Assembly: GCA_017547755.1 (NCBI GenBank) | Contig: JAFYOX010000069.1 | Span: forward strand, 1 to 64,000 | DNA: 64,000 bases | From: Clostridia bacterium | GTDB taxonomy: Bacteria; Bacillota; Clostridia; Oscillospirales; CAG-272 | Direction: 5' to 3' | Shown here: positions 42,950 through 51,870 of the stretch, piece after piece | Layout of the letters: each line of letters begins with the position of its first letter | Numbering within the stretch: the first letter of the stretch is position 1 | Notes under the pieces: generated by a model | Told to the model about the DNA's origin: nothing | The model's database searches: none | What the model saw: the letters and a program-made list of their open reading frames with translations, nothing else | Position numbers and translations under genes: made by a program

Positions 42950-44830
42950 ATGAGATGGAACATCACCCGTGACGGAAACGCCATTGAATGGCTCGTCACC
43001 GACCTCCACACCGACGACATCGAAATGGCGGGCTTCGGCTGTGCCGACATCGTCAAGTACGGTATGACCGAAGAAGGCTTCGTGCTTCTGCATCACCCCG
43101 TATTCCCGACCCTTCGTACCCGTCCGAACAACACCCATGCATCCTATCAGCTCGACATCGACGACGCATTCATGCCCCGTCTGATCGCTGACGGCGAAAA
43201 GATCGCGGAAACCCTGAACCGCGTGGAAATCGACGGCACCCTGATTCTCGAATGCACCGCGGGAGATCTTGCAGTCACCCACATCTGCTATCCTTCCACG
43301 GAAGCACGTGCAGCTTACGAAGCCGTTACCGTCAGGAACAACGGCGCGGATGCCGTAAAACTGACCGCGACCACTTACGGCGGCGAAGTTGCGCAGAAGA
43401 TCGGCCCGATGGGCATCAACATTGCCGAAGTTTTCACGGATTTTGAAGACACCGTTCTTGCATCCGGCGAAGAATACACCTATTACATCGTGATGGCAGG
43501 CCGTCTGGCAAACGAACAGCCGGTAAATCTCTGCCCGGCAGACGAATACCGTTCGAGAATCCGCAACATCGAACGTCTTGTTACCCCGATGAAGCTCGAC
43601 ACCGGCAACGCGACCCTCGACACCATGTTCCGTTTCGCAAAGCTCCGCGCCGGCGAATCCGTATATGACACCATGTACGGTCTGATGCACGGTCCGGGGG
43701 GCTTCAGCTACTACGCGGCAACCTGGTGCAACGACCAGGTAGAATATGCAGGCCCGTACTTCGCGTATACCGGCGATGACGATCTTCTCGAAGCGTCCAT
43801 GAACGCATACCGGATGTACATGCCCTTCATGAGCAATCGCTACGAACCCATCCCGTCCTCTGTCATCGCGGAAGGCATCGACTACTGGAACGGCGCGGGT
43901 GACCGCGGGGATGCGGCGATGTATCTCTACGGTGCGTCCCGTTTCGCACTGACGACCGGCCGCATGGATTACGCGGAAGAACTTCTTCCGGCGATCGAAT
44001 GGTGCGCGGAATACTGCAAGCGCAAGATCAACGAATTCGGCGTTATCGCATCCGACAGCGACGAACTCGAAGGACGTTTCCCGTCCGGCAAGGCAAACCT
44101 CTGCACCTCCACGCTGGCATACAGCGGCTACCTCTGTGCGGCATCCCTCGAACGTGCGATCGGCAGTGAAGACAAGGCAGCGGAATACGAAGAAATCGCA
44201 AAGAGCCTCCGTGCAAACATCGAAACCTACTTCGGCGCGAACATCCACGGTATGGATACCTACAAGTATTACGAAACCTGCGAAATCCTCCGTTCCTGGA
44301 TCTGCATGCCTCTCTGCGTCGGCATTTACGACCGTGCGGCGGAAACCGTAAAGGCACTTTCCTCCGAATACCTGATGATGCCGGAAGGCATGCTGACTGC
44401 GGAAGGCTGCCCGACCATCTGGGACCGCTCCACGCTCTACGCTCTGCGCGGCATTTTCGCGGCAGGCGATACCGCAAAGGGTGCGGAACTCCTCATGACC
44501 TACGCGACGAACCGACTCCTCGGCGAACGTGTACCTTACGCAGTCGAAGCATATCCGGAAGGCGGCAAGCGTCATCTGTCCGGCGAATCCGCGCTGTTCT
44601 GCAAGGTCATCTCCGAAGGTATCCTTGACATGACCCCGACCGGTCTGTCCACCTTCACCATCAAGCCGAGCCTCCCGGCAACGCTCGATCACCTCTACAT
44701 GACCGGCATCCGCGCACACGGCGGCGTATTTGACGTCTTCGTCGAAAAGGACGGCTACAAGGTCGTCCGCAGCGACGGCAAGCTCCTCGCTGCAGGCGCA
44801 CTCGGCGAATGTGTGGAAGTCAGAATTTAA
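42950..44830 (+). CDS. Six-hairpin (alpha/alpha)6-barrel glycosidase-like protein
   Basis: A 626-residue cytosolic protein. The N-terminal about 230 residues are beta-rich (DGNAIEWLVTDLHTDDIEMA, ILECTAGDLAVTHICYPSTE). The middle is a helical barrel (FRFAKLRAGESVYDTMYGLM, WNGAGDRGDAAMYLYGASRF, ELLPAIEWCAEYCKRKINEF) and the end is a beta domain (FTIKPSLPATLDHLYMTGIR). This layout fits six-hairpin glycosidases such as GH78-like rhamnosidases and their relatives, but no family-specific catalytic motif was recognised. Codons are strongly biased. Ribosome site TAAGGAGAACATCATT. Confidence 0.7.
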   Translation: MRWNITRDGNAIEWLVTDLHTDDIEMAGFGCADIVKYGMTEEGFVLLHHPVFPTLRTRPNNTHASYQLDIDDAFMPRLIADGEKIAETLNRVEIDGTLILECTAGDLAVTHICYPSTEARAAYEAVTVRNNGADAVKLTATTYGGEVAQKIGPMGINIAEVFTDFEDTVLASGEEYTYYIVMAGRLANEQPVNLCPADEYRSRIRNIERLVTPMKLDTGNATLDTMFRFAKLRAGESVYDTMYGLMHGPGGFSYYAATWCNDQVEYAGPYFAYTGDDDLLEASMNAYRMYMPFMSNRYEPIPSSVIAEGIDYWNGAGDRGDAAMYLYGASRFALTTGRMDYAEELLPAIEWCAEYCKRKINEFGVIASDSDELEGRFPSGKANLCTSTLAYSGYLCAASLERAIGSEDKAAEYEEIAKSLRANIETYFGANIHGMDTYKYYETCEILRSWICMPLCVGIYDRAAETVKALSSEYLMMPEGMLTAEGCPTIWDRSTLYALRGIFAAGDTAKGAELLMTYATNRLLGERVPYAVEAYPEGGKRHLSGESALFCKVISEGILDMTPTGLSTFTIKPSLPATLDHLYMTGIRAHGGVFDVFVEKDGYKVVRSDGKLLAAGALGECVEVRI

Positions 44831-44836
44831 AGTTTC

Positions 44837-44872
44837 TCGGGAAAACCTTTTTTGAAAAAAAGGTTTTCCCGA
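44837..44872. repeat. Palindromic repeat of the GGGAAAACCTTTT family
   Basis: TCGGGAAAACCTTTTTT and AAAAAAAGGTTTTCCCGA form a perfect hairpin seven bases after the six-hairpin stop. It probably also terminates transcription. Confidence 0.8.
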
Positions 44873-44917
44873 ACCCTTTCCAAAAAACTTTAGACTGTGA
44901 AAGGAGGATTGAGTTTG

Positions 44918-45493
44918 GTGAAAAAATTATGTTTGCTGCTGATACTTCTTTGTCTGGCAGGATGTGCAGGGGTTGTAACGCCGAAACTGTACATATACAC
45001 CTATCCGACGTGGACGGGCGAAACGTCCTATCATCTGACCCATGACGCTCCGGACAAAGTGGCGGAAGAATATGACGACCGGACGCTGGTACAGACCTAT
45101 TCGCACAAAGGGTTTGATTCCATCCAAATTGCCGATTACATCATCGGCGGTTCCATGCTGATCTGGGACAGATCGTGGTTTCTGTACGACATTGCGGACG
45201 GAACGGAAACGCCGGTCGGCTGGGATGAAATTCCGGATTCAGATAAGCTGTATCTCCTGCTCGGTGACGGGAAACCGGAAGCCGTCGGAATTTACTCTTT
45301 CACCGAAAAGAAATACGCCTTCTTCTCCATCGGTGCGGACCGGATGATTTCGGAGTACGAATATCTTGATATGTATCACGAAGAACTGATCGGCGGAAAA
45401 ATTGCCGTATTGACGGAAGAGGGTGCGTATCTGCTCGATCCGCTTACCGGCAAACTCTGCGGAGAAGCCGATTCCTCCCTGTTTGAAGAATAA
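44918..45493 (+). CDS. Small lipoprotein of unknown function
   Basis: A 191-residue exported lipoprotein starting at GTG (44918): MKKLCLLLILLCLAGC has a canonical lipobox LAGC. AAAGGAGG lies ten bases before the GTG; the GTG overlapping that ribosome site (44897) is less likely. The mature protein is Tyr/Asp/Glu-rich with no motif I recognise (YHLTHDAPDKVAEEYDDRTL; KYAFFSIGADRMISEYEYLD). No homologue could be named. Confidence 0.75.
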   Translation: MKKLCLLLILLCLAGCAGVVTPKLYIYTYPTWTGETSYHLTHDAPDKVAEEYDDRTLVQTYSHKGFDSIQIADYIIGGSMLIWDRSWFLYDIADGTETPVGWDEIPDSDKLYLLLGDGKPEAVGIYSFTEKKYAFFSIGADRMISEYEYLDMYHEELIGGKIAVLTEEGAYLLDPLTGKLCGEADSSLFEE

Positions 45494-45530
45494 CAAAAAA
45501 TCCTGTTCTGAAAGGATTCTGCAAAATTTT

Positions 45531-46061
45531 ATGTCTGCTGAAAACGGAAAAAATTACGGAAAGATCATTGTCCTGAACGGGCCGTCGAGCGCGGGGAAGA
45601 CCACGCTTTCGCGGAACCTGCAGAAGATCTGGGATCGTCCGCTGTATTATCTGTCGTACGATTCCGTGGACTGGTACATGGCTCCGTTCGGGGTGACCGG
45701 ACGGGATTACGGCGGTATGGATACCGTGCGGGATTTTCTCGCGGTGATGTACGAGTCGGCGGCGGCGATCTGCCGTTCCGGACGGGATGTCGTGATCGAC
45801 AACTGCCTGTTCGACTGCGAGGATATCTGCGCCCTGTCCGCGGAGATCATGAAGGACTGTCCGGTGACGATGGTGCGGGTGAAACTGCCGCTTGAAGAAC
45901 TGGAACGCCGGGAGATCGCGCGCGGTGACCGTACGCCCGGCAAGGCGCGGTGGCAGGAAGAGCACATTACGCCGAAAGAAGACAGCGCGTATGACGTGAT
46001 CGTCGATACGTCGGACGATTCGATGGAATGTGCGGAGAAGATCCGGAATTTTTTTGAATGA
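45531..46061 (+). CDS. P-loop kinase-like protein, chloramphenicol phosphotransferase family
   Basis: A 176-residue nucleotide-binding protein: Walker A VLNGPSSAGKTTLSRNLQ, then DSVDWYM, GRDVVIDNCLFDCEDI and the lid region LERREIARGDRTPGKARWQEEH. This pattern matches the chloramphenicol 3-O-phosphotransferase-like family, most members of which are uncharacterised small-molecule kinases; resistance should not be assumed. The ATG at 45531 is preceded by GAAAGGA at a rather long distance. It is 37 bp after the lipoprotein stop and ends in a strong terminator. Confidence 0.8.
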   Translation: MSAENGKNYGKIIVLNGPSSAGKTTLSRNLQKIWDRPLYYLSYDSVDWYMAPFGVTGRDYGGMDTVRDFLAVMYESAAAICRSGRDVVIDNCLFDCEDICALSAEIMKDCPVTMVRVKLPLEELERREIARGDRTPGKARWQEEHITPKEDSAYDVIVDTSDDSMECAEKIRNFFE

Positions 46062-46067
46062 AGAAGA

Positions 46068-46108
46068 TCCATGGTACCGGAGGGAAAACCGGTGCCATGG
46101 ATTTTTTA
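46068..46108 (+). terminator. Intrinsic terminator
   Basis: ATCCATGGTACCGG pairs with CCGGTGCCATGGAT (one G-U), followed by TTTTTT. Confidence 0.92.
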
Positions 46109-46177
46109 TTCAATCACTTTTGGGAGTTCGTGAAAGGATTCGTCCGGCGCGGGTGAGGAAATTATGGATTCTCCCAA

Positions 46178-46206
46178 TTTACAAGCGAAGCGGTTTTCTC
46201 TATAAT
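46178..46206 (+). promoter_or_regulatory. Promoter for the MATE gene
   Basis: TTTACA (46178-46183), 17-bp spacer, TATAAT (46201-46206), 47 bp before the ATG at 46254. Confidence 0.8.
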
Positions 46207-46253
46207 ATATGGGTAGAAAAACGATTTTTTTGTCACTTGAAAGGGTAGATTCC

Positions 46254-47612
46254 ATGCAGGAAGTTCGCGAAAACAAGATGGGCACCATGCCGCTGGGCAG
46301 GCTCATTCTTTCCATGTCGCTGCCGATGATCCTGTCCATGCTGGTACAGGCGTGCTACAACATCATCGACAGTATTTTTATTGCAAGATTCAGCGAGGAT
46401 GCTCTCGCCGCCGTATCCTACGCCTTCCCGGCGCAGAACCTTATGATCGGCGTGGCGACCGGTACGGGCGTCGGTATCAACGCTCTGCTGTCCCGCTCGC
46501 TCGGCGAAAAGGATTTTGACCGCGCCAACCGGACGGCGGGAAACGGTATTTTCCTCGCGGCGGTCAGCTCGGTCGTGTTCCTCATTTTCGGTCTGACGAT
46601 GTCGGAGCTGTTCATTTCGTTCCAGACGGCGACTCCCGCGGTCATTGAACACGGACGGCAGTATCTCACGATCTGCTGTGCGCTGTCGTTCGGGATCTTC
46701 GGGGAGATCACGTTCGAACGTCTCATGCAGGCGACCGGACGGACGCTTCTGACGATGTTCACGTAGGGTCTCGGCGCGATCATCAATATCCTTCTCGACC
46801 CGATCTTCATTTTCGGGTATTTCGGCGTTCCGCAGATGGGTGCCGCCGGTGCGGCTCTGGCGCCGGTCATCGGGCAGATCGCCGCGTTCATCCTTGCGGT
46901 GATCCTCAATCATAAGTACAACCACGATGTCAAACTGACGAAGTCCGCGTTCAAGCCGGACAAGTTCGTCATCGGACGCATTTACGCGGTCGGCGTGCCG
47001 TCGATCCTGATGATGTGCGTCGGTTCGGTCATGACGACGGGGATGAACAAGATCCTCAACTCCTTCTCCGACCTTGCGGCGTCGGTCTTCGGCGTGTATT
47101 TCAAGCTGCAGAGCTTCGTGTTCATGCCGGTCTTCGGTCTGAACAACGGCGTCATTCCGGTCGTTGCGTACAACTACGGCGCGAAGAAGCGGAAGCGTAT
47201 GACCGGCGCGGTCAGGATCGCGTGCATCACGGCAAGCGGATTCATGGCGCTGGGACTTCTGATCATGCAGGTCTTCCCGTCGCAGGCGCTCATGCTGTTC
47301 GACGCAAGCGAAGAAATGCTGGCGATGGCGGTTCCCGCTCTGCGGACGATCAGCCTAAGCTTCATTTTCGCCGGGGTCTGCATCGCGCTCGGTTCGGTCT
47401 TCCAGGCACTCGGCCGCGGCACGTACTCGATGTATGTATCGCTGGCGCGTCAGATCGTGGTACTTCTTCCGGCGGCGTACCTGTTCTCGCTGACGGGAAA
47501 CCTGAATCTGGTATGGTTCGCGTTCCCGATCGCGGAGATCATGTCGATCATCGTGAGCCTGTTCTTCTATATCCGGATCTATAAGAACGTCATCGCGGAG
47601 ATCCCGGAATAA
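46254..47612 (+). pseudogene. MATE-family efflux transporter gene interrupted by one in-frame TAG
   Basis: The reading frame would encode about 452 residues, a normal MATE length with twelve membrane segments (LILSMSLPMILSMLVQACYN; SFGIFGEITFERLMQATGRT; GLGAIINILLDPIFIFGYFG; VFGLNNGVIPVVAYNYGAKK). Codon 171 (46764-46766) is TAG, exactly where MATE proteins commonly have Gln in the MFxQxxG context, so CAG to TAG is the simplest explanation. No frameshift is present and both halves are otherwise intact. TAG ends other genes in this window (S1 and DUF3794), so it is a true stop here. Promoter and ribosome site (GAAAGGG) are intact. It could be a recent pseudogene, a suppressed stop or a base-call error. 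Confidence 0.85.
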
Positions 47613-47630
47613 AACATCATAAAATGCGGA

Positions 47631-47663
47631 AAGATCACAGCTTTTTGGGCTGTGATCTTTTTT
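47631..47663. terminator. Terminator between MATE and the convergent membrane-protein gene
   Basis: AGATCACAG and CTGTGATCT stem with TTTTTT on the plus strand. Confidence 0.9.
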
Positions 47664-47675
47664 GATCGGTGGGTA

Positions 47676-48398
47676 TTATTTGTCCCGGAACACGGACGGT
47701 GCCTGTTTTGCGTCTTCGTCCGACCAGGTTTTGTCAGCACCTTCGCCGCGCAGACGTTCTTCGGCTTCTTCGACGGAATCGCGGTACTGTTTCCGGTAGC
47801 CGAGGAGGTATCCGGCACATCCGGCCGCGAAGACCAGGGTACAGTAGATCACGATGGCGAGGATGGTGATGGATCGGGGAAAATAGAACGCGACGTCCAC
47901 GAACAGGGAACGGTCGCCGCGTGCGATGAAGCGTGCGATGTACTGGACGGGACCGGCGAAAAAGAGGTACGCCATATTCACACGGGTGACGAGCGCGCAG
48001 AGCAGACCGTGGACCGCCGTGCCCGTACCGATGCCGGCGAACATGACGGGGAGATCCGGGCGGTCGGCGTGAAGTCCGTACCAGAAGCGGTATCTGGCGG
48101 CGTTGGAGCCGGTCATGGCGAGGAACCAGCCGCATCCGGCGATGCAGAAGAGCTGGGACACGGTGAGGTAGATCAGCCAGAGCTTCTGATTGTCGTATTC
48201 CATATAGTAGCCGAGGATGAATTCGAACAGATGGGGAAGCGTGATGATATAGCCGGCGATCAGGACGGTGAGGTTGGACAGCGCGCCGATGAAGGTGACG
48301 TAAACAAACGTCAGTCCGGCGTGGGAGAGAAAATCCCGGACACGGCGCGGCGGTTTCGGAAGTTTCCGGAGAAGCTGACGAAGAAGTTCGCGGATCAT
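47676..48398 (-). CDS. Integral membrane protein, function unknown
   Basis: A 240-residue protein with about five membrane segments (GLTFVYVTFIGALSNLTVLI; LWLIYLTVSQLFCIAGCGWF; DLPVMFAGIGTGTAVHGLLC; ITILAIVIYCTLVFAAGCAG) and a charged C-terminal tail of about 35 residues (EEAEERLRGEGADKTWSDED). No family is recognised. AAAGGAGGCATCC precedes the ATG. It is the first of three consecutive minus-strand genes for small membrane proteins, each with its own promoter. Confidence 0.8.
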   Translation of the reverse strand: MIRELLRQLLRKLPKPPRRVRDFLSHAGLTFVYVTFIGALSNLTVLIAGYIITLPHLFEFILGYYMEYDNQKLWLIYLTVSQLFCIAGCGWFLAMTGSNAARYRFWYGLHADRPDLPVMFAGIGTGTAVHGLLCALVTRVNMAYLFFAGPVQYIARFIARGDRSLFVDVAFYFPRSITILAIVIYCTLVFAAGCAGYLLGYRKQYRDSVEEAEERLRGEGADKTWSDEDAKQAPSVFRDK

Positions 48399-48438
48399 GG
48401 ATGCCTCCTTTCTGTGGAATTACATTTGTGGTGATTCT

Positions 48439-48467
48439 ATTTTACTATATTCCGGCGGAAATGTCAA
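48439..48467 (-). promoter_or_regulatory. Promoter for the 240-residue membrane protein gene
   Basis: Minus strand TTGACA (48467-48462), 17-bp spacer, TAAAAT (48444-48439). Confidence 0.85.
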
Positions 48468-48482
48468 GCAACCGGATGGATT

Positions 48483-48526
48483 GAAAAACGCACATCCGTT
48501 GGAGATTCCGACCGGTGTGCGTTTTC
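48483..48526 (-). terminator. Terminator after the 172-residue membrane protein gene
   Basis: On the minus strand GAAAACGCACA and TGTGCGTTTTTC form the stem ends with a partly paired loop, then a short T-run. Confidence 0.75.
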
Positions 48527-48530
48527 TGAT

Positions 48531-49049
48531 TCAGGAATAATTCGGATTCCGCAGAAGTTCACTGCGGTCTTTTTCGCGCTTCTTCGCACCGTACTTCCCG
48601 CCAAAAATGATCGCCGCGACATAGAAAATGTCGAAGAACAGCATCGGAAGGATGTAAGCGATGTCGGAAACGGTATACATATCCGGGATCGGCTGATCTG
48701 TGAGAAGATAATATGACTGAATGGCAAAATACGCCGCGCCGGAGGTGTACATGACGAATTTCAGCAGTTTTGCGAGCAGGATCTGATAGATGCTCATGAG
48801 GATTCCGGCAAAAATGCTTTCCGTGAGCACCGGTGCGCCGTTTTTGTACGCGGACTGATAGTTCATGTAAAACAGACCGCCGCAGGAGATCGCGCAGAAC
48901 AGCAGGGTACGCACAACGGCAAGTCCGGTATCCCCGAGAACGAACAGCACCAGCCCGAAGACGATGATGACAAGCAGCATGGAGAGGGCAAGTGTGGCAA
49001 GAAGGCGTCCGAAATTGACAAGGGAATTGACAAAGATGCGTTTTACCAT
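48531..49049 (-). CDS. Small integral membrane protein, function unknown
   Basis: A 172-residue protein with about four helices (LLATLALSMLLVIIVFGLVL; VVRTLLFCAISCGGLFYMNY; ILMSIYQILLAKLLKFVMYT; IAYILPMLFFDIFYVAAIIF) and a basic tail. The start at 49049 (MVKRIFVNSLVNF) was chosen because AAAGGAAA precedes it and a perfect promoter lies just upstream; an in-frame start further upstream would fall in the promoter. No family is recognised. Confidence 0.8.
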   Translation of the reverse strand: MVKRIFVNSLVNFGRLLATLALSMLLVIIVFGLVLFVLGDTGLAVVRTLLFCAISCGGLFYMNYQSAYKNGAPVLTESIFAGILMSIYQILLAKLLKFVMYTSGAAYFAIQSYYLLTDQPIPDMYTVSDIAYILPMLFFDIFYVAAIIFGGKYGAKKREKDRSELLRNPNYS

Positions 49050-49082
49050 GATATATTTCCTTTTTTTGGATATTATATATTG

Positions 49083-49111
49083 ATTATAACATATTTCGTT
49101 GATGTTGTCAA
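49083..49111 (-). promoter_or_regulatory. Promoter for the 172-residue membrane protein gene
   Basis: Minus strand TTGACA (49111-49106), 17-bp spacer, TATAAT (49088-49083). Confidence 0.92.
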
Positions 49112-49157
49112 TCAAAATACAGGACTTCCCGCTTATGGGGAATCTCCCTTGCCTTTT

Positions 49158-49655
49158 TTACAGGAATGTCTGCACAATCGTCTGCATGGAGAGCGTGATG
49201 GTCAGAACGAGCAGAATTTGAATGCTCCAGAACAGATGCTTTTTTCGTGTATACAGGTCGTAGACATCGGCGACTGCGCGGATCGGCTGGAACGTCAGGA
49301 ATATACACGGAAAAATTGTGATGAACCAGACTTCCCACGTCGTGATCGGGATGAGAGACGCAAGAAGCGTGCAGAAATGGAGAGGCAGAGGGATCGTCAG
49401 TGCGCAGAGAAGGAGTTTCGGATGGTCTTCGGGAAGGATTCCGCGGGCATTCTGAATCATTTCGTATTTTTTCATTTCCGTCATGCCCCATGCGCTGATT
49501 CCCGATGTAAGACCGTAGAGGGTCAGCAGACCGGCGGCGATCAGGAGGGGAACGACCCGACCGTGAAACAGGTGACGGTACGCAAGTCCGGCGGCGCAGA
49601 GGAGGACGAGAACACAGACTGTGTTATAAACGAAGCGTCGTATGCTGTAAACCAT
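49158..49655 (-). CDS. Small integral membrane protein, function unknown
   Basis: A 165-residue protein with about four helices (NTVCVLVLLCAAGLAYRHLF; LLIAAGLLTLYGLTSGISAW; CALTIPLPLHFCTLLASLIP; HLFWSIQILLVLTITLSMQT). GGAGGTTTTCT precedes the ATG. No family is recognised. It shares a similar size and topology with the neighbouring gene at 48531 but no obvious sequence identity. Confidence 0.78.
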   Translation of the reverse strand: MVYSIRRFVYNTVCVLVLLCAAGLAYRHLFHGRVVPLLIAAGLLTLYGLTSGISAWGMTEMKKYEMIQNARGILPEDHPKLLLCALTIPLPLHFCTLLASLIPITTWEVWFITIFPCIFLTFQPIRAVADVYDLYTRKKHLFWSIQILLVLTITLSMQTIVQTFL

Positions 49656-49687
49656 AGAAAACCTCCGCGTTGGTTTTTTATGGTTTT

Positions 49688-49716
49688 ATTATAGCATGGC
49701 TTGTAGATATTGTCAA
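49688..49716 (-). promoter_or_regulatory. Promoter for the 165-residue membrane protein gene
   Basis: Minus strand TTGACA (49716-49711), 17-bp spacer, TATAAT (49693-49688). Confidence 0.92.
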
Positions 49717-49733
49717 TAGAAGATTCTATGCGT

Positions 49734-51515
49734 TCATCTGAACATCATCCTCGCAATCACGCACATCCCATATCCGATCACCGTCGGCAGGACTGCCGCG
49801 AGGATGGTATCCTTCAGACTGCCGGTTTCTTTGCGGATCGTCATCAGCGTGGTCGCGCAGGGGAAGTGGAACAGCGTGAATACGAGCACGCACACTGCCG
49901 TTGTACTGTCCCATCCGCACGCCGCAAATGCCGACGGAATGTCGAACGTGTCCGCGAGGCTGACCGCGTTTCCTCCGGCGAGGGCAAGCGGAAGGATCAG
50001 CTCCGCCGCCGGAAGTGCGAACAGGAAGGCAAGCATCCACGTGCCATCCATTCCAGCGAAGCGTCCGACCGGGTCGAGCAGGCGTGTGAGATGGGCGTAG
50101 ATGCTCGATCCCCCGACGGTCACGTTGGCGGCGAGCCAGATCAGCGCACCTGCGGGAGCCGCCGCCGATACCGCGCGTCCGAGGACGAAGATCGTGCGGT
50201 CGAGGACGGAACGGACGATCACGCGGCCGATCTGCGGCATCCGGTACGGCGGCAGTTCGAGCGTGAACGACGAAGGCGTTCCGCGCAGGACGGTGACGGA
50301 GAGGAGTTTCGATACCAGCAGGGTCATGCCGAGCGAAAGAAGAAGCACGCCGACCATGGCGGCGGTAGACCAGCCCCTACCGAGACCGAGGCAGGCGAGC
50401 ATGGCGAGGATCGCGGGGAAACGTCCGTTGCAGGGAACGAAGGAATTGGTGAGGATGGCGATCTTCCGCTCGCGCGGGGAATCGATGATGCGGCATCCCG
50501 TGACGCCGGCGGCACTGCACCCGAGTCCCATGAGCATCGTGAGCGACTGCTTGCCGCAGGAACCGCAGCAGGCAAAGCATCGGTCGAGGGAAAACGCCGC
50601 GCGCGGGAGGTAGCCGAGGTCCTCAAGAATGGTGAACAGCGGGAAGAAGATCGCCATCGGCGGGAGCATCACGGCGATCACGCGGAAGACCGTTGCGATG
50701 ACGCCGTCGCAGAAAAGAAGTGCGAGCGGCTCCGGAAAAATCGCGGTCAGCGCGGTGCGGAGGTGTCCGGCGAGGAAGGTCAGACCCGTATCGAGCGCGG
50801 CGGAAAGGACGCCGCTTCCAGAGAGGGTCAGCCAGAACACGGCAGCGAGCAGAAGGAGCAGAAAGGGCACGGCAGTGAACCGTCCGCAGAGGATGCGGTC
50901 GATCTTCCGGTCGCGCACGGTCGGATCCCGCCCGTTTTGGACCGATACGCAGACTCCGGCAATTTCCGCCGCACGTTCCGCCGGGGTTCCGGTGAGTCCG
51001 GACGGCTTTCGCGGATGATGGTTCACGACGGCGGACTTCAGTTCGCAGAGTCCGGTGTTCTGTCGTGCCGCCGTGAGGACGACGGGACATCCGGTCATGG
51101 ATCCGAGTTTTCCGCAGTCGACGGAGATCCCTTTTTTCGCCGCTTCGTCGGCGAGATTGACGCAGAGGATCACATCGTCCGCGAGATCGCAGATCTGCAT
51201 GGCGAGGATCAGGCTCCGCTCGAGACAGCAGGCGTCGCAGACGCAGACGACGGTGTCGGGGCGTTCGTTTATGAGAAAATCCCGCGCGGCATCCTCTTCC
51301 GGCGAATGGCTGGCGAGCGAATAAATGCCCGGCAGGTCGGTGACGGTGACGGTTCTGCCGTCCGCGGAAAATATACCTTCGGCGATGCCGACCGTTTTGC
51401 CCGCCCAGTTGCCGGTATGCTGATGCAGTCCGGTGAGGGCGTTGAAGACGGTGCTTTTGCCGACGTTCGGATTCCCGGCGAGGGTGGCGGTGATAATTTT
51501 TTCGTATCCGCTCAT
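49734..51515 (-). CDS. feoB: Ferrous iron transport protein B
   Basis: A 593-residue GTPase-coupled Fe(II) permease. The N-terminal G domain shows G1 LAGNPNVGKSTVFNALTG, G3 VTVTDLPGIYSLASHS and G4-like CVNLADEAAKKG. The membrane core has the two gate-like repeats, including SLTMLMGLGCSAAGVTGCRI and SFVPCNGRFPAILAMLACLG with conserved Cys. It is shorter than E. coli FeoB (773) but within the range of compact bacterial forms. The start at 51515 (MSGYEKI) follows GGGGAGGTCATCGG and overlaps the feoA stop by 4 bp. Confidence 0.95.
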   Translation of the reverse strand: MSGYEKIITATLAGNPNVGKSTVFNALTGLHQHTGNWAGKTVGIAEGIFSADGRTVTVTDLPGIYSLASHSPEEDAARDFLINERPDTVVCVCDACCLERSLILAMQICDLADDVILCVNLADEAAKKGISVDCGKLGSMTGCPVVLTAARQNTGLCELKSAVVNHHPRKPSGLTGTPAERAAEIAGVCVSVQNGRDPTVRDRKIDRILCGRFTAVPFLLLLLAAVFWLTLSGSGVLSAALDTGLTFLAGHLRTALTAIFPEPLALLFCDGVIATVFRVIAVMLPPMAIFFPLFTILEDLGYLPRAAFSLDRCFACCGSCGKQSLTMLMGLGCSAAGVTGCRIIDSPRERKIAILTNSFVPCNGRFPAILAMLACLGLGRGWSTAAMVGVLLLSLGMTLLVSKLLSVTVLRGTPSSFTLELPPYRMPQIGRVIVRSVLDRTIFVLGRAVSAAAPAGALIWLAANVTVGGSSIYAHLTRLLDPVGRFAGMDGTWMLAFLFALPAAELILPLALAGGNAVSLADTFDIPSAFAACGWDSTTAVCVLVFTLFHFPCATTLMTIRKETGSLKDTILAAVLPTVIGYGMCVIARMMFR

Positions 51516-51763
51516 CCGATGACCTCCCCGACGGCGACGATGGATGCGTCCGCGCGGCGCAGAGCGATGACGGCTCCGCGGATGAGGTAGGCGCACGGAT
51601 CGCCGAGCGGACTTTTCATGGTGCAGGTGACGCGGGAACCGGCGGTCAGCCCGAGATCGGACAGGCGTCCGGCGAGGTCATGCGCGGGATCGGTGAGAAA
51701 ACGGACGGCGGCGGTTTCTCCGGGGAGGAGATCGGACAGTTTTTTGATGGATCTGGTATTCAT
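51512..51763 (-). CDS. feoA: Ferrous iron transport protein A
   Basis: An 83-residue SH3-like protein that assists FeoB. It reads KLSDLLPGETAAVRFL, GRLSDLGLTAGSRVTCTM and SPLGDPCAYLIRGAVIALRR, the standard FeoA pattern. The start at 51763 follows CCAGGAGAGACTTTC; the longer in-frame upstream sequence crosses the regulator's promoter. The stop overlaps the feoB start (ATGA), so translation is coupled. Confidence 0.93.
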   Translation of the reverse strand: MNTRSIKKLSDLLPGETAAVRFLTDPAHDLAGRLSDLGLTAGSRVTCTMKSPLGDPCAYLIRGAVIALRRADASIVAVGEVIG

Positions 51764-51811
51764 GAAAGTCTCTCCTGGAATGATGCGGGTGCATCCGGCA
51801 TAAAATTTGTA

Positions 51812-51834
51812 CAGAGGCAACAATGTTTGCTCTG
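51812..51834. promoter_or_regulatory. Candidate metal-regulator operator between feoAB and the DtxR-type gene
   Basis: CAGAG..AACA-A-TGTT..CTCTG: a 23-bp inverted repeat with nine of eleven paired positions, centred in the 107-bp divergent region. TATAAG at 51836 could be the regulator's -10. An autoregulating iron/manganese sensor binding here would control both directions. Confidence 0.5.
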
Positions 51835-51870
51835 GTATAAGGATATGACGGGAAAGGGAGAGTGTGACAC

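Noticed and set aside
45531..46061. Calling the P-loop protein a chloramphenicol resistance gene
   Set aside because: Only fold-level motifs match; most family members are uncharacterised kinases and no resistance context is present.
46764..46766. Selenocysteine/pyrrolysine-type recoding of the MATE amber codon
   Set aside because: No nearby pyl genes or recoding hairpin, the family has Gln at this position, and TAG ends normal genes in this window; mutation or error is simpler.
49710..51590. 626-codon plus-strand open frame opposite feoB
   Set aside because: Arg/Glu/Gly/His-rich nonsense composition; feoB motifs on the minus strand explain the bases.
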